From Nicotiana tabacum (Eukaryota; Streptophyta; Magnoliopsida; Solanales; Solanaceae): a stretch of 64,000 bases of DNA. This document shows positions 23,009 through 34,800 of the stretch, in pieces. The stretch lies in the NCBI RefSeq assembly GCF_000715075.1, contig NC_134082.1, positions 141,534,948-141,598,947 on the forward strand, read 5' to 3'. A program made the translations under genes and the position numbers. Positions within the stretch are counted from its first letter, which is position 1, and the number at the start of each line of letters is the position of its first letter. The notes beneath the pieces were generated by a model, which was not told the DNA's origin, did no database searches, and was given only the letters and a program-made list of their open reading frames with translations.

Positions 23009-25490
23009 TTACATATCATCCCCGGTTAGATACGCATCTTCATACCAAGAGTCAGAAGCAAGACGGTTTGCATCGTCAGAGTTGATGTCATCCCCGTCAG
23101 GTGTAAGATGGTCGTACCCACATGCCTCACGAGATGCACGAGCTTTGGCACGCACACCCTGAAGTTCTGCTTCAAATGCCCTCCCTTCAGCATGAAGAGC
23201 CTTGTACACGTCAAGCCGGGCCTCATCATGGAGCCATAACTCATATAAGCAATGAGGCACGACCGGATCGACCGAGGCACGAGACGTAGAAGGTTGTGAG
23301 CGTCGACTCGCATCCTCTGTTCTCAGTGAGGCCACTTTCCCATTCAACACAAATAGCTCCGTCTTCAACTCCTTAACACGCCCTACAAGCCCCACTACCT
23401 TAAGCTTAGATGCCTCCTTATCCTCGGTCAGCTCCGACCTACAAATACAGAGGGTATTCTCCAAGGCCGACGTTCCAGAAATAGCAGTCGCCAACTTATC
23501 AGCACCGATACTCAGTTCTCCCTTAAGCCCCTCAATCTATACCGCCTCCGTACCCTATTCAGCAGTCAAACTAGCCACCTTCGCTTGCAAGTCGACATTC
23601 TTGGCCATCACCCTCTGCTTAACTCAAGCTTATCCTCCTTCACCTTAAGGGAGGTCTCAAGTTCACTGTTGCGGGCGACAGTCTTCATAAGCTCCTCATC
23701 TCGCTCCCTCAGCTCCTCTACTTTGCGCGCCATTTGGTCTTCCCTTTGTTTGAGTCTCTCGCGGAACAATTGAAAATCAGGGTCCTGATTATAAATATCG
23801 GCCATTGCATGATGCTTAGCACGATACTGTTGATATTTGTAAGACATCTTCCCGTAGATGGCTATCCTCTTTCTTTCCCGGCGCTCGCGCTCGGTCTCCA
23901 TAATAAGGGTCTAGCACAAAAAGAAAGAAGTTAAAACAATAACATAGGTCGATAATAACAACGCAAGCCCAACGACGAAAAGTAAAAGAAAGACACCTAC
24001 TCGCAAGGTCATGCCAGCGATGTTCTGAGACAACTCCATGTCGCTCATCGCTCTAAGCACCTTGCTCTCAGGGGCAACACATAGAGGGGTTAAAATAGAC
24101 GCCACTTGATCGCAGTTCAACAACAAGTTGTAGTCCCCCGGGATAATTATGTGGCGATTAGACCCTTCCACTCCGACCTCCACGTGAGTATGTCGACCTA
24201 AAAACTCGCGAACGTCCTCCGGGTCGACATCTGAACCTGAGCCTTTGCCTTCGACACGCCGGCCTCCTCCAACATTGGATGATGCGCCACTCTCAGCGAA
24301 GCGCACGGAGCCAGACCCTGGGTAAATCCCTTCCGTTTGGGGGTGGGGGGACGGAGGTGAGGGGTTGGTACGGAAGAAGCCTCCTCCCTCATGACCATAT
24401 CCCGAGAGGGACCTTCCATTTGAATCGGTTTAGGACAACCCCCTTGAACAGATTCAATCAAAGTAAACTGCATTCCTGCAGTAGTGACAGCCTGTCGGAA
24501 TGCATGAACTGGTGCCCTCCACCTGGAAGCTCCTCGCCCTGTCGTCATGAAGAGTCGTATCAATAGACGATGACATATAACCAACAAAGTGATATAAGGG
24601 AAAGAAAAATTACCGGATAAAACTCTCGAGCCATAACGTTTTATGAAGACGGACCAATCTCGAGTCTCCGCTGCATGGGGCAACAGACGGGCTACCCAAT
24701 GCCTTATACCCACAATAGGACGGGGCGAACGTCCCATAGCTGCAAACGAGAAGCAAACAAACCCTATAATGAATGAAGAGGAATAGAAAGAGTAAAATAA
24801 GTGGCGACACTTACGAGTCTCGTTCCACTGCTCCGGGAACCTGGCGGGGTCAGAAATAACGTGTTAGGTTTTGACAAAGAAGTACATATGCCAAAACTTG
24901 CGACTTGCTCGGTTGTCGGTCCCAACCACCAGCCCTTTTGTTCCACGGTGCCTCAAATGCACCATAGTACCCCTGTGGAAGCTGGGCGAGAACATGTGAA
25001 AGAGGTGGTGAATAGTAACCTCGCATCCCACCAACTCCGCATATTTTGTCAACAACATGAGTATCTTGAGCGTGAATGGCGAAAGTTGTGCCGGACAAAC
25101 TTGATAGAATCTACAGAACTTTTCCGCTAATGGAAGGAGGGGTAAAGAATAACCAATCACGAAAGGGTACTCGTAAAAAGCGCAGTACCCAGGTCTATGG
25201 ACTTCCACGAAATCCCTCCCCGCTAGAACCATGTCAACATGAGCAGGGATTCCATACTTTGCACGAAGAGCATCAATATGAATATGTTCCATTTCAGAGA
25301 GTATGAGGGTAGGAGTAGGAGGAGGATCTTTGAGGAAGTCGCTTCGAGACATGGGGTGTCTCGGAAGCAACTCCTCCACCGTAGGAAGGCTATCCCCTTC
25401 TTCCACCTTCACCGCCTGAGGGGGGGCCACGGACAACGGGGCGACCTCAGAAACTCCCCACGAGATCGATGTGATCTTGGCATATTTTCG
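23009..25490 (-). pseudogene. Antisense extra ORF of the Tat element, spliced-looking, disrupted
   Basis: Coding pieces run opposite to gag-pol. The first (25436-24785) contains YGIPAHVDMVLAGRDFVEV, FCRFYQVCPAQLSP and WHMYFFVKT. As I recall, this is the domain annotated 'putative gypsy type transposon' in plant proteins. A stop lies at 24865, after which the same frame runs to a GTAAGT donor near 24786. Further pieces are 24727-24615, 24560-23991 (ending MTLR before GTAGGT) and 23911-23009. The last pieces are Glu/Arg/Lys-rich coiled coil (RERLKQREDQMARKVEELRE) with an acidic C-terminus, and a frameshift near 23620. Splice sites keep the frame between pieces. The first ATG (25483) is one frame off the main domain. 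Extra ORFs of this kind in Tat elements are known, but their role is not. Confidence 0.75.
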
Positions 25491-25640
25491 ATGAAAAAGG
25501 TGTTAGAACAACAAAAAATGTTGTGAGCAAAGAATGGGAGAAGAAGAAGCAGAAGGTTGTTGGAACAAACTCGGGAGGGATGAGAAAGGGTAATTTGAAA
25601 TGAAATGGCCAAGAGTTTTTGAAAAAACAAACCCTCCACC

Positions 25641-25650
25641 TATTTATAGG
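25641..25650 (-). promoter_or_regulatory. TATA box for the antisense ORF
   Basis: On the minus strand the sequence CCAATCCTATAAATAGG lies about 160 bp before the first antisense ATG (25483). Spacing and sequence fit a plant core promoter. Activity is inferred. Confidence 0.5.
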
Positions 25651-25915
25651 ATTGGGTGGCGTCAGAATCGAAGCGGAAGGTCGCAGAGTGGCACCGAAAT
25701 CAAAGCGACAAGCCATCAACCCCTCTCTCGAAAACACGCATAATGATGACACACGTGGAGATGACGTCATTTCCCGATAAAATACACTACCTGGTATCTT
25801 GCTGAGCACGCTGACCACCAATTATTTGCCAAGACGTAACGCCTCGTAGGATCAAATTTCTCCATAAGAACGCGTGGTGTCCGCTTATCGAGGACACACC
25901 AAGTTGCAACCCCGA

Positions 25916-25932
25916 CAAGCGGAGGGACTAAC
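25916..25932 (+). other. Polypurine tract of the Tat element
   Basis: CAAGCGGAGGGACTAAC directly precedes the 3' LTR, the position from which plus-strand DNA synthesis is primed. Confidence 0.6.
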
Positions 25933-26391
25933 TGTATGGGTCCAAATTTGAACAACCACGACCATTAATGAGTACGACAAACGACGAGATCCTTGTAACT
26001 TGACATCCTGCAAGGGACGATCTACAGGCGAACAAGAGACTGTACGACTTTTGGTGCAGTGTAGACCCCTTAGGGGACATTAGGAATATTCTTTCAAATA
26101 TTCCCTATGATTTGTCTTTTAGGGCTTAGAAGGGGTTTGTCCCTTATATATATAACGTAAAACAACTTTGTAAGTCCTCTGTGCATTTTCCTAACTTATA
26201 ACACTTGCTTACATAAACGATTGATGTCATTATTGTTTAAGGGTTCGTCTTGACATGATAAATAAATCTTATCCTCTGTATTCTCCTTGTATATCTTTTG
26301 TTCTAGAGATTATTATGCTTAGCTAAGATTTACCCCTTTATTTTTTTGATTGATTTATTCAAAAAGGTTACGATATCTTTTGAGTCAAACA
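25933..26391 (+). repeat. 3' LTR of the Tat element
   Basis: Begins TGTATGGG and ends GTCAAACA like the 5' LTR. Followed by CAATA, the right TSD. Confidence 0.9.
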
Positions 26392-27293
26392 CAATAATCA
26401 AAGATTTCTTCTAAACTCAAAGGTTATGATATGAAACGCTACTGTAAATGTACCCATTGCAACCCAGCTTGTTAATCCAAATTCCAAAATATTGATTAAA
26501 AAGCGAAGGGAAGATCATTTGACTTTTCATTTATGTCCTTGTTTTAAGTCGTACTAAGACTTTTAGAAGTCTTTCCCCTCCTTTTTAATATATATTTTTT
26601 GGGTGAAAGCTTTACCAATAATGGCGGAGCCAGAATTTTTAATAAGGGAAATTAAAATATAAATAAATAGACATACGAAGGGGTGTCAATTGACTCCCCT
26701 AGCAAAGAGCGGCTCCGCCATTGTCTACCGGTGAGCTAAGAGCTATTACTCTTTATGCCCTATTTTAGATTGCACTCTATCCATTTTGGAATACTTCAAA
26801 ATATTTGGCACGTACTATTGTACTCATAAATTTATTTTATATGACTTTCACAGCTTTCAAACTAAAAATCCAAGTCCACATTTATTCTAACGTTTAAAAT
26901 ATGATTTAGTATTTTCTCTAGCGCATTAATCTTCAATTATTTTTTTAAATATTTTTTCAATGTCATTAACACAAAGGAGTATGTAAAATTAGAATAACAT
27001 CGTAAACTCCATTTTGAGTGAAATATTGATGTTCGGCCAAAAATACATATATTTTTTCATTGTTGCCTCAAAAATACATATATTTTTTCATTGTTGCCTC
27101 ATGTTCTAGTACTTTTTAATCGTCTTTGAAGTATTATTTATCACTTTGTACTTAATATTATATTTTAACTGTAAGGAATAAAGCAGTGTAAAAATAAAGA
27201 CATTTGAATCAAAATCGAATAAAATACGGAAGAAAAAAAATAAAATAAAAGAAATAAAAATGGGGAAACAAAGGGGGGACACCCTTTGGGGTT
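26392..27293. other. Intergenic DNA with a small MITE and a 31-bp repeat
   Basis: No gene is seen. It contains the foldback element at 26621-26722 and a 31-bp tandem duplication (AAAAATACATATATTTTTTC plus TTGTTGCCTC) at about 27038-27100. Confidence 0.6.
26621..26722. mobile_element. Small MITE with inverted ends
   Basis: AATGGCGGAGCC at the left is matched by GGCTCCGCCATT at the right (26710-26721), a perfect 12-bp inverted repeat around about 80 bp of AT-rich DNA. No coding capacity. Confidence 0.7.
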
Positions 27294-28359
27294 TGTGCCC
27301 CCAAATGTAAGACAAAGGGGAAGGAAGACTAATTGAGTTAAAAGAAAAGAAGGAATTAGCGTGAAAACGCTACTGCTTTCAGTGTCCAGGCGTTGTATTG
27401 CGGGAGTTTTTCTACTTTGTTCGGGACAAGGTTATTTTGGCCCTACACGGTCTCAATTTGTATAAAAGGGGTCCTAAACCTATTTTGGAGGGGGAGAATA
27501 TTTTTGAGAGGAAAACACAAGCATAGAGCCGCAGTGAAGGCCGGAATTCATCAAGTTCCATCTTTCTTCTGCCAAACTTAGTAATTTTTATGTTTCTTTG
27601 TATGATTTATTGTTTGGCTACCATATCTATGTGGAGCTAAACTTCACGTTCTAGGGTTGTGGTTCTTTCATGGCTATGTTATTCGGATATTGATTTTGAT
27701 TTATTAGTTTATCATATTGATTTATTTATTCACTCCTGCACTGAATTATTTGATTGCTTGATCATCAATTGAATAATATCTACGAATCTAGAGTTGAACT
27801 CGAAAGTGAGAATTCTAGATTGCATATAGGATTGAGTATAGCAAGTTCTTGAACCTGGGCATTGGGGAACGGATTCGCGGTTAGGATAGACATATACCTA
27901 ATTGCCTTCCTTGGTTGATATACATGAATTATAAATGTGTTCTTGTTGATTCTAACTCCATAGACATATAGGCGTTAGGTTAGCTTGAATAAGCAAGTAA
28001 GAACTCGACATATTCTTATGAGCAATATTAATTCTGTCAACCAATAAACTAGATAAATTAGTTAGTCAATTCAATTGAAGAATACAATAGGAATGTTAGA
28101 TAGCCCATGACCCTAGATCGTTTTCATTACATTGATATCATAAAAATCCGCTTTTCCCTTGTTCAGTGTTCACTAGTTGTTTTTCTTTATTTAATTAGTC
28201 TAGAATCGAATATTCCTAGGTTTAATTCTTGTTTAGATAATTAGGATAGTCTAATTTAGTTAATAGTTAATAACAAGTCCTCGTGGGTTCGACAACCGAC
28301 TTTTAGTCACTTTATTACTTGACGACCGCGTATACTTGTGTGTACGTTTGGCCGCAACA
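27294..28359 (+). repeat. LTR of an Athila-like non-autonomous element
   Basis: It ends GGCCGCAACA immediately before an Asp-tRNA-type primer site. A TATA box (TGTATAAAAGGGG, about 27459) lies inside. The second LTR is absent from the window, so the left boundary is a guess from a TGTGCC start. Confidence 0.55.
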
Positions 28360-28365
28360 AATTTT

Positions 28366-28384
28366 TGGCGTCGTTGCCGGGGAC
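28366..28384 (+). other. Primer binding site, tRNA-Asp type
   Basis: TGGCGTCGTTGCCGGGGAC matches the 3' end complement of plant tRNA-Asp (TGGCGCCGTTGCCGGGGA) with one change. This primer is typical of Athila elements. Confidence 0.75.
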
Positions 28385-28519
28385 TTAGAAATTAACTATT
28401 TTTCTAAATTAGAATTTTACTTTTATCTTTACAAGTTTTTTTTCCTTCTCTTTTTTGTAAATATTTTTAATTTTATAACTATTTGACTTTTCTCCTAGTG
28501 TGTTTCTAGTTCTCTCAAC

Positions 28520-29240
28520 ATGACATCTGGGAAAGAAATATTCGGTGATAAGGTTATTGATGAAGACGCTTGGTTGACGGAAGAATTTTATGGCCCGTCT
28601 TTTTGGGCTTGTCATGACTTGAACTCTGACAGGTCTGAATTTGAATATGGGAGTAAAGGTTGGTATTGAGATTGATATTCTCGATTAGGTGAATATGTGG
28701 AACGACGTTGTATTCTAACAATGTTGGTGAATGATTGGTCTAAGGAGAGAGATGAACTTGCACATAAAATTGATAATTTTCGCTTGGTTGTACATAACTT
28801 AGATGCAGATTTGAATGCAAAGGTTGATGCGTGTAATGCCCAACAATTTAATAATGAGTTGTGTGAAGCTGAAAAAAATCTTCTAGACCAAATTGAGGAG
28901 CTAAAACGAGAATACCAATCATTAGACCATGTTTTACTTGAGGATGCCAATGTTGAGAAGAGTGATCTAGAGTCATTTGAGGGCATAGATAACATTACTT
29001 TGGGAAACTTGATTGTGTGTAAATATGGGGATGCAAATAGCAGTAAAATTCATGAGTTAGGGCGCATTAGACCTCATTCCAATCATTTTTTCACATTGTG
29101 TTTAGATAGTAATCGAGCCATATGAGCCAATGAGGGGGTCAAAGAGTGAGGATGAGAGTTCCTATATTCTTGAATTTGTTGTACCAAAAAGCAAAAATTA
29201 CATTCCTCATCTAAAGGCCAAGAAATTTAAAGTGAAATAA
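28520..29240 (+). pseudogene. Gag-like ORF with coiled coil, disrupted
   Basis: Starts with the ATG at 28520 (MTSGKEIFGDKVIDEDAW), 136 bp after the primer site, where gag begins. Two TGA codons at 28668 and 28674 interrupt it, both in positions where TGG (Trp) would fit the WY.D.YS context. The frame then runs through a predicted coiled coil (ERDELAHKIDNFRLVVHNLD, EEKNLLDQIEELK-like heptads) to a stop at 29123. Coding-like sequence continues in the next frame to 29240 (SSYILEFVVPKSKNYIP). No zinc knuckle, protease or polymerase follows. I do not recognise a named domain. Confidence 0.5.
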
Positions 29241-29639
29241 AGGAAAGATTTAATATCTTCTATTACTACAACTTGTAGCAGAGTAATATATATGTGAAGA
29301 GCTACCCGCTTTATTCTCCAATTTGTACTCATAAATAAAAGAATGCAACAATAAAGTAGAAGTTTATTGATATAAAAACTCATATCATAATAAACTTAAA
29401 GTTTATTGATAATTGCACGCGTCATGGTATAAACCTAAAGTTTATCAATATTGATAATTTATTCAGTTGGTATAATTGGTTTAGTCATATCAATTTAAGT
29501 ATGATGTGCAAAATAAAAGAGAGTACATATGGGTAAATATTAAAGAACTAGAAAGTTCTTTACGAATTCTCTTATATTGCATGTTCTCATTAATTAAATT
29601 GACCAACTAAAATTGGGATTGAATCCCATGAATTCTGGA
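29241..29639. other. AT-rich segment, no gene seen
   Basis: Contains several copies of an AAAGTTTATTGAT motif (29361, 29397, 29437) but no coding sequence. It may belong to the decayed Copia element that follows. Confidence 0.4.
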
Positions 29640-31133
29640 AATATCAAAGGTGAATATGGGCTCATTCACCTGCCATGTATACCACATAAGATGTATTTAT
29701 GAGATCGTTACATGTGCAATTATTATTAACTCGCAACATGGTGTTTTGCGATGTAACTTGCTCAATAGTTTAATTTCGAGCATAATTTCCAGATTTTCTA
29801 TTCAAGAAGTTCATCTTGATAAGTTGGTTTGCATCACAACTGGTTTAGCAAAATAATTTATTGAGTGCCTCCACTTAATAGCTAAATTGTTGCTCATAAG
29901 AACAAAGTTATCTATATCAGTTTGATATAGGTCATATACGAAAGTATATTACATTCTCCCCTCACAAGTGGTTCGGGGTCAGGAACCAAATAATTTCATC
30001 TTGTTATTATTGATCTGCGGTGTATATATTGATTAAGACCATAACGCACAAGATGAGTTCCCAAAATTGAGGAAACAAGTTAGTTTTTCTAACATGAGGG
30101 GGAGACATGATAAACAGTTGAGAAAAAGTTACTTGGAATTGATTATCATTTGTATATCTAGATCCTCAAATACGATAATATGAACTTGAAGTTCATAAAA
30201 AGATAATTCATCTGCAATATATTGCAAAGTATGCTAGACGATTTGTTGACCCAAAGAAAGTAACTATATTCTCATTGCAAATGCTCCTATTGAGTCCTAG
30301 AAGGACAAAGTCTATGGTACGCTTAAACCATATAGACAAATCGGTTTCAAATAAACTTTTTGATAAAGAAGATGAGCAAATGATCATAATAAAGGAGGCA
30401 AGTGATCTAGAAGATCACATGACATAACACTTCATAAAATCTCATGAGAGATTCAGGTACCTGAATATATGAATGAAGAGATCTCTATGTTATGTCTTTA
30501 TGAAAAAATATTGGAATCGATATAAAATGTTTGTCGACGATATCTATCATAGCGCTAAGTATAGATGAGTATCGTAAGTCTATCGAATACAGACACAAAA
30601 GTATTGGCCAAATGGAAGAGACATAATTCAAGTAGAATTGATTCCATATGAAAGACATATAATTTTGTCTATGTTGTTCAAATACTTGAAAGTATAAAGT
30701 CAATGGTATGTGCAATCAGTTTTCGATATCTTATATGTCTAGCATGACATAAAAACTTGATATGCATCTAAAGTTTATTATATGGCTTATATGACTTAAC
30801 TTATATGACAATCCTTGAAGGATTTAAATCGCTTGAAGCATATACAATTCTTGGTCCCGAAGTATCGTATGATAAGTGTAATTTGTGCACATATGTATTT
30901 TGCTATAACTATAAGCATGATAATGTGATAGCGAGAATACCTCTATGGAGATATTGAAAAGGCCATTCTACGGCAGTTTATGAAGACATTACATCTCTAT
31001 CAAGAATGATGATTTCAAGATGCAACATATTCATTCAAGTTAATATGGTTGATTTGTTTATCAAGTCTTTACCAAAGATCGTTTGAAGATGGTACACAAG
31101 ATTGGAATGCAAATGCTTAAAGATGTGAATTAA

Positions 31134-31350
31134 TACTCTCATCAGGGAGAGTTAATACGCGTTGTACTCTTTTTTCTTACAAGGTTTTGTCCCACTGAGT
31201 TTTTCTTGCAAGGTTTTTAACGAGGCAACCAAAAGGCGTATTGTTAGATATGTGTACTCTCATCAGGGAGAGTTAATACGCATTGTACTCTTTTTTCTTA
31301 CAATGTTTTGTCCCACTGGGTTTTATTTAGTTAAGGTTTTAACGAGGCAC
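31134..31350 (+). repeat. 121-bp tandem duplication before the Copia LTR
   Basis: TACTCTCATCAGGGAGAGTT at 31134 recurs at 31255 and both copies continue through TTTTGTCCCACTG and a GAGGCA end. It lies between the RNase H end and the LTR. Confidence 0.85.
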
Positions 31351-31381
31351 ATTATCTGTTGAATAGACATTCAAGAGTGAG

Positions 31382-31578
31382 TGTTATAAATAGAATTTTA
31401 TTTATGGTGAATGTCCATATTTAGAGAGATTCTAGGGTTTATTACTTGGTGGCTAAGTCAACCTCTCCCTATAAATAGAGGGTTCTATTCTATTGTATTT
31501 TATCACAAAATCAATAAGAGTTCTCTCTCCCTACTTTTCTATGCAATAGTCTTCTTCTTATTTTATTGTTTCGTAACA
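31382..31578 (+). repeat. 3' LTR of the Copia element, next to the HK1 gene
   Basis: Begins TGTTATAAATAG after a degenerate polypurine tract and ends TTTCGTAACA. It contains CCCTATAAATAGAGGG (31468-31482), a strong TATA box, 343 bp upstream of the histidine-kinase start codon and in the same orientation. The short LTR size (about 197 bp) is normal for some copia families. Confidence 0.6.
31468..31482 (+). promoter_or_regulatory. LTR TATA box that may serve HK1
   Basis: CCTATAAATAGAGGG within the Copia LTR. I saw no better TATA box between it and the ATG at 31813; 31659-31669 (TTTTATATAAT) is a weaker alternative. Use by the gene is inference. Confidence 0.4.
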
Positions 31579-31812
31579 ATATATAATAAATAACACCAAA
31601 CCTCCCACTCGCTATTCCTTTAGCACATCCATAAAGTGGGAAGCGACAGTGTCACAAGAAATTTTATATAATTAACAGAGACTGCCCCTTCTTTAAGTCT
31701 CTGTCATTTATGTCTATAGGCTTCAACTTCCTCCTCTAGTTGTTAATTACTGCAAAGTACTATTCACTAGCTAGTCTTGTGATTATTCTTCCTTTGAACA
31801 AAAAGAATATTA

Positions 31813-34800
31813 ATGGCACATAATAAAGCTTATGGAACTTCTACTACTCTAAGCTCTGAATCTTCGTCACCTCCAATTACACCAAAGGGATCATTGCCTG
31901 AAAGGGTTCTTTACAAGATGCTTGGCTTTGCTGATTTTTCAAAAAGAAACCAATTATCTCCTTCCTTCCATAAGGATGTAGAGGTCGATGAAGAACTTCA
32001 GTTCGACAGTAGCATTTGTCAGTCTTCCTACCGTGGTGTTTTCGTCGTTCGTCTTGCTATCATGGTACCCAAATTTTATTTGTTGAGTTGAAAGCAACTA
32101 CTGAAATCGTTTTGGCTAAAATATTTCAATCATTTTCTTGGTTCGATCAGTTTTGGCTGTTTTTAGTTTTGCTTGCCAATTTTTGATGATTCATCCCCAT
32201 AGAGAAAAACCTCTGGCATTAGCTGCCTATTTTATCTTCTGGCTAGTTTGCTAAAAACATACATCAAATTAAATCCTTTGTTTATTTTTCATCTTGAGCT
32301 GTCAATTTATTTCAGTATCCCACTTCTAATATCTTAGTGGTCTGAAAATTAAAAGGGTAACTTGTGCGCAAAACATTCCACATTCAGGCAGGGTCCGAGG
32401 AAGCCGGCACTCCAAGGTTGTGATGTACATAGCCTGCCCTAATACAAGAATTAGTGGCTGCTTCCACAGCTCGACCCCGTGCCTTATAGGTCACACGGAG
32501 ACAACTGTAGTGTTGCTCCTAGGCTCCCGTTCAGTGGTTGGAAAATTGAATCTTGATTTTTCATCTTGAGACAGTACAAGTGTTGGTTAGATACATATTG
32601 AGTTAAATGAGGTGGAAATATATTCAGATTCTTGATTTGGCCTTTTTCTTTATGGGTGTATGCAGGTCATGCTAGCAATTTTGATTGGAATGCTAACATT
32701 ATTAACATGGCATTTTACCAGAGTTTACACAACAAGGTCACTTAACACACTAGCATTTGGTCTTCGTCATGAACTTCTGCAGAGACCAATATTACGAATG
32801 TGGAGCATTTTAAATTCTACAGTTGAAATAACAACTGCTCAAGTTAAGCTGTCAGGGTATGTAATCAGAAAGTGTAGCAAACCTGTTGATCAAGCTCAAC
32901 AAGTTGAGGTTATTTCTTTCTCCTCTTGCTTTCTTACTTTTATGAAGCAGTGTTCAAGCTTCTAATTATCTAATTTTATTAATTTGATGTTTGCCCCTCA
33001 GCAGCTGTACGAATCCATGAAGGATGTAACATGGGCTCTATTTGCAAGTCGGAAAGCTCTTAATTCCTTAACCATCAACTATAGAAATGGTTTTGTTCAG
33101 GCTTTCCACAGAGATCACAGGAGCAACAATACATTCTACATATACTCTGATCTTGCCAATTATTCTATAAGTGGTATATATGATGTTAATTTGTTATCGT
33201 CTCGTCAAGGATGGAATGATCAAACTATACACAACAACATCTCAGCAGTTTGGTACCGAGAACCCTTAGATCCCTCTACTGGAGAAAAGAATGGAAAGCG
33301 AAGCATAATTCCTCCCGATGAGTTGATCAACATTGCTGGAATATCTCAAGTACCAGATGGTGCAGCTTCATGGCATGTGGCTGTGAGCAAGTATACAGAC
33401 TCGCCGTTGCTTTCAGCAGCGTTGCCAGTTTGGGATCCATCGAACAAAAGCATAGTTGCTGTTGTGGGAGTTACTACAGCTCTTTATAGTGTAGGTCAAT
33501 TGATGAAAGAAATTGTTGAATTCCACAGTGGTCACATTTATTTAACCTCTCAGGAGGGATGGTTGCTCGCTACTTCCACGAATTCCCCTCTCTTGATGAA
33601 TACCACAAAAGGACCGAAGCTAATGATGGCTATTGATTCTGAAGACCCAGTTATACGGTCTGGAGCTGAGTGCTTACAGAAAGAATATGGAAACAGGCTT
33701 CCCCCAAGTCAAGAAGTGCACATAGAGAATGCTAAACTTGGGAACCAGCTCTATTATATTGACTCATTTTTCCTGCACTTAAAGAGACTTCCAATGGTAA
33801 ATTGTTAGCTTAGCACAAGTTTAGTATATCATGGTTGGATAAGTTCGAGGCAAATTATTAGACGTCTTACTGTTCTGCAAACTTTGCAGGTAGGAGTTAT
33901 CATTATTCCAAGAAAATATATAATGGGAAAGGTAGACGAGAGGGCTATCAAGACTCTAGTAATATTGATCTCAGCATCAATATGCATCCTAATCATTGGA
34001 TGTGTCTGCATCTTTGTACTGACAAATGGAGTGTCGAAGGAAATGAAACTTAGAGCACAGCTGATAAGCCAGTTTGATGCAAGAAGGAAGGCAGAGGCAT
34101 CGAGCAATTACAAAAGCCAATTTCTAGCAAACATGAGGTGAATATTCATCAGTCCTTTATTATTATTAGCTTAATATATTTGTACCTGCTGTGGGGGTTT
34201 TTAGTGCATTAATAATGGGTTAAGTTCTAGCAGATCTTTAAAAGAGAAATAATTGCACTGTTTTGTGTTTACATAGCTCATATTAGCAAGTAAAAGCCAT
34301 CTTCTGAAAATATATTATCTGAAATAAAGCTATCAGACATTTCAGTAGTGTCTATCTTTTGGTCTAGTTTTTGCTTGCCATAGTTGTTTTAAATTGCGTC
34401 AGACCACAGACGAATTCCATGAAAATATGGGCATTTTCGCAAATTTAATAATGACTGGAATAGGTATTATAGTATACTGAATTGTTACTTTCCAAATTAA
34501 GGTTCAACATCTGCACCGGGAAATAATAACCAGCACGTATTCCCTTCAAGTTCAGCAGAAGTTGCATTAACATTTTTGCTTGTTCAATGAAGCAAACTTT
34601 AACCGAGCTTTTAGCTTTTTGTTTACATTTCCTTTCTTTTGGACTGCTTTCACTTTTAACTCTATAATTAGCTAAACTTTCACTATTCTACTCTAGATCT
34701 TGCCTTAGGGTCTGATTCATTGTGATCAGTTGAAAGTTTTAGTTTCTCAAATGTTCAAGTTGTACATTTCTACAGTTACTTCATGCTTTGTTTTTTCACA

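Larger units (their letters stand above)
7155..26391 (+). mobile_element. Ty3/gypsy retrotransposon, Tat lineage, with nested insertion
   Basis: A full-length but inactive element. Its LTRs (7155-7614 and 25933-26391) are almost the same length and differ at about 25-30 positions by eye. The flanks are CAATG (7150-7154) and CAATA (26392-26396), a 5-bp TSD with one change. The order gag, protease, reverse transcriptase, RNase H, integrase is the Ty3/gypsy order. A long tail after integrase with an antisense extra ORF is a known trait of the Tat lineage. A chromovirus is inserted in that tail at about 13515-21849. Without it the element would be about 10.9 kb. Confidence 0.88.
29640..31578 (+). 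mobile_element. Decayed Ty1/copia element with 3' LTR
   Basis: Heavily mutated copia pol in plus orientation, readable only in short pieces across all frames. Integrase-core-like sequence lies at 29800-29880 and reverse-transcriptase-like pieces at 30440-30780. The end of RNase H (31010-31125) has the pattern 'VDLFIKSLPK..LKMVHKIGM.ML'. The 3' LTR follows at 31382-31578. No 5' LTR is seen. The internal order fits copia (integrase before RT). Confidence 0.65.

Noticed and set aside
32460..32520. tRNA-like boxes on the minus strand
   Set aside because: They do not fold into a full tRNA and continue into SINE body sequence.
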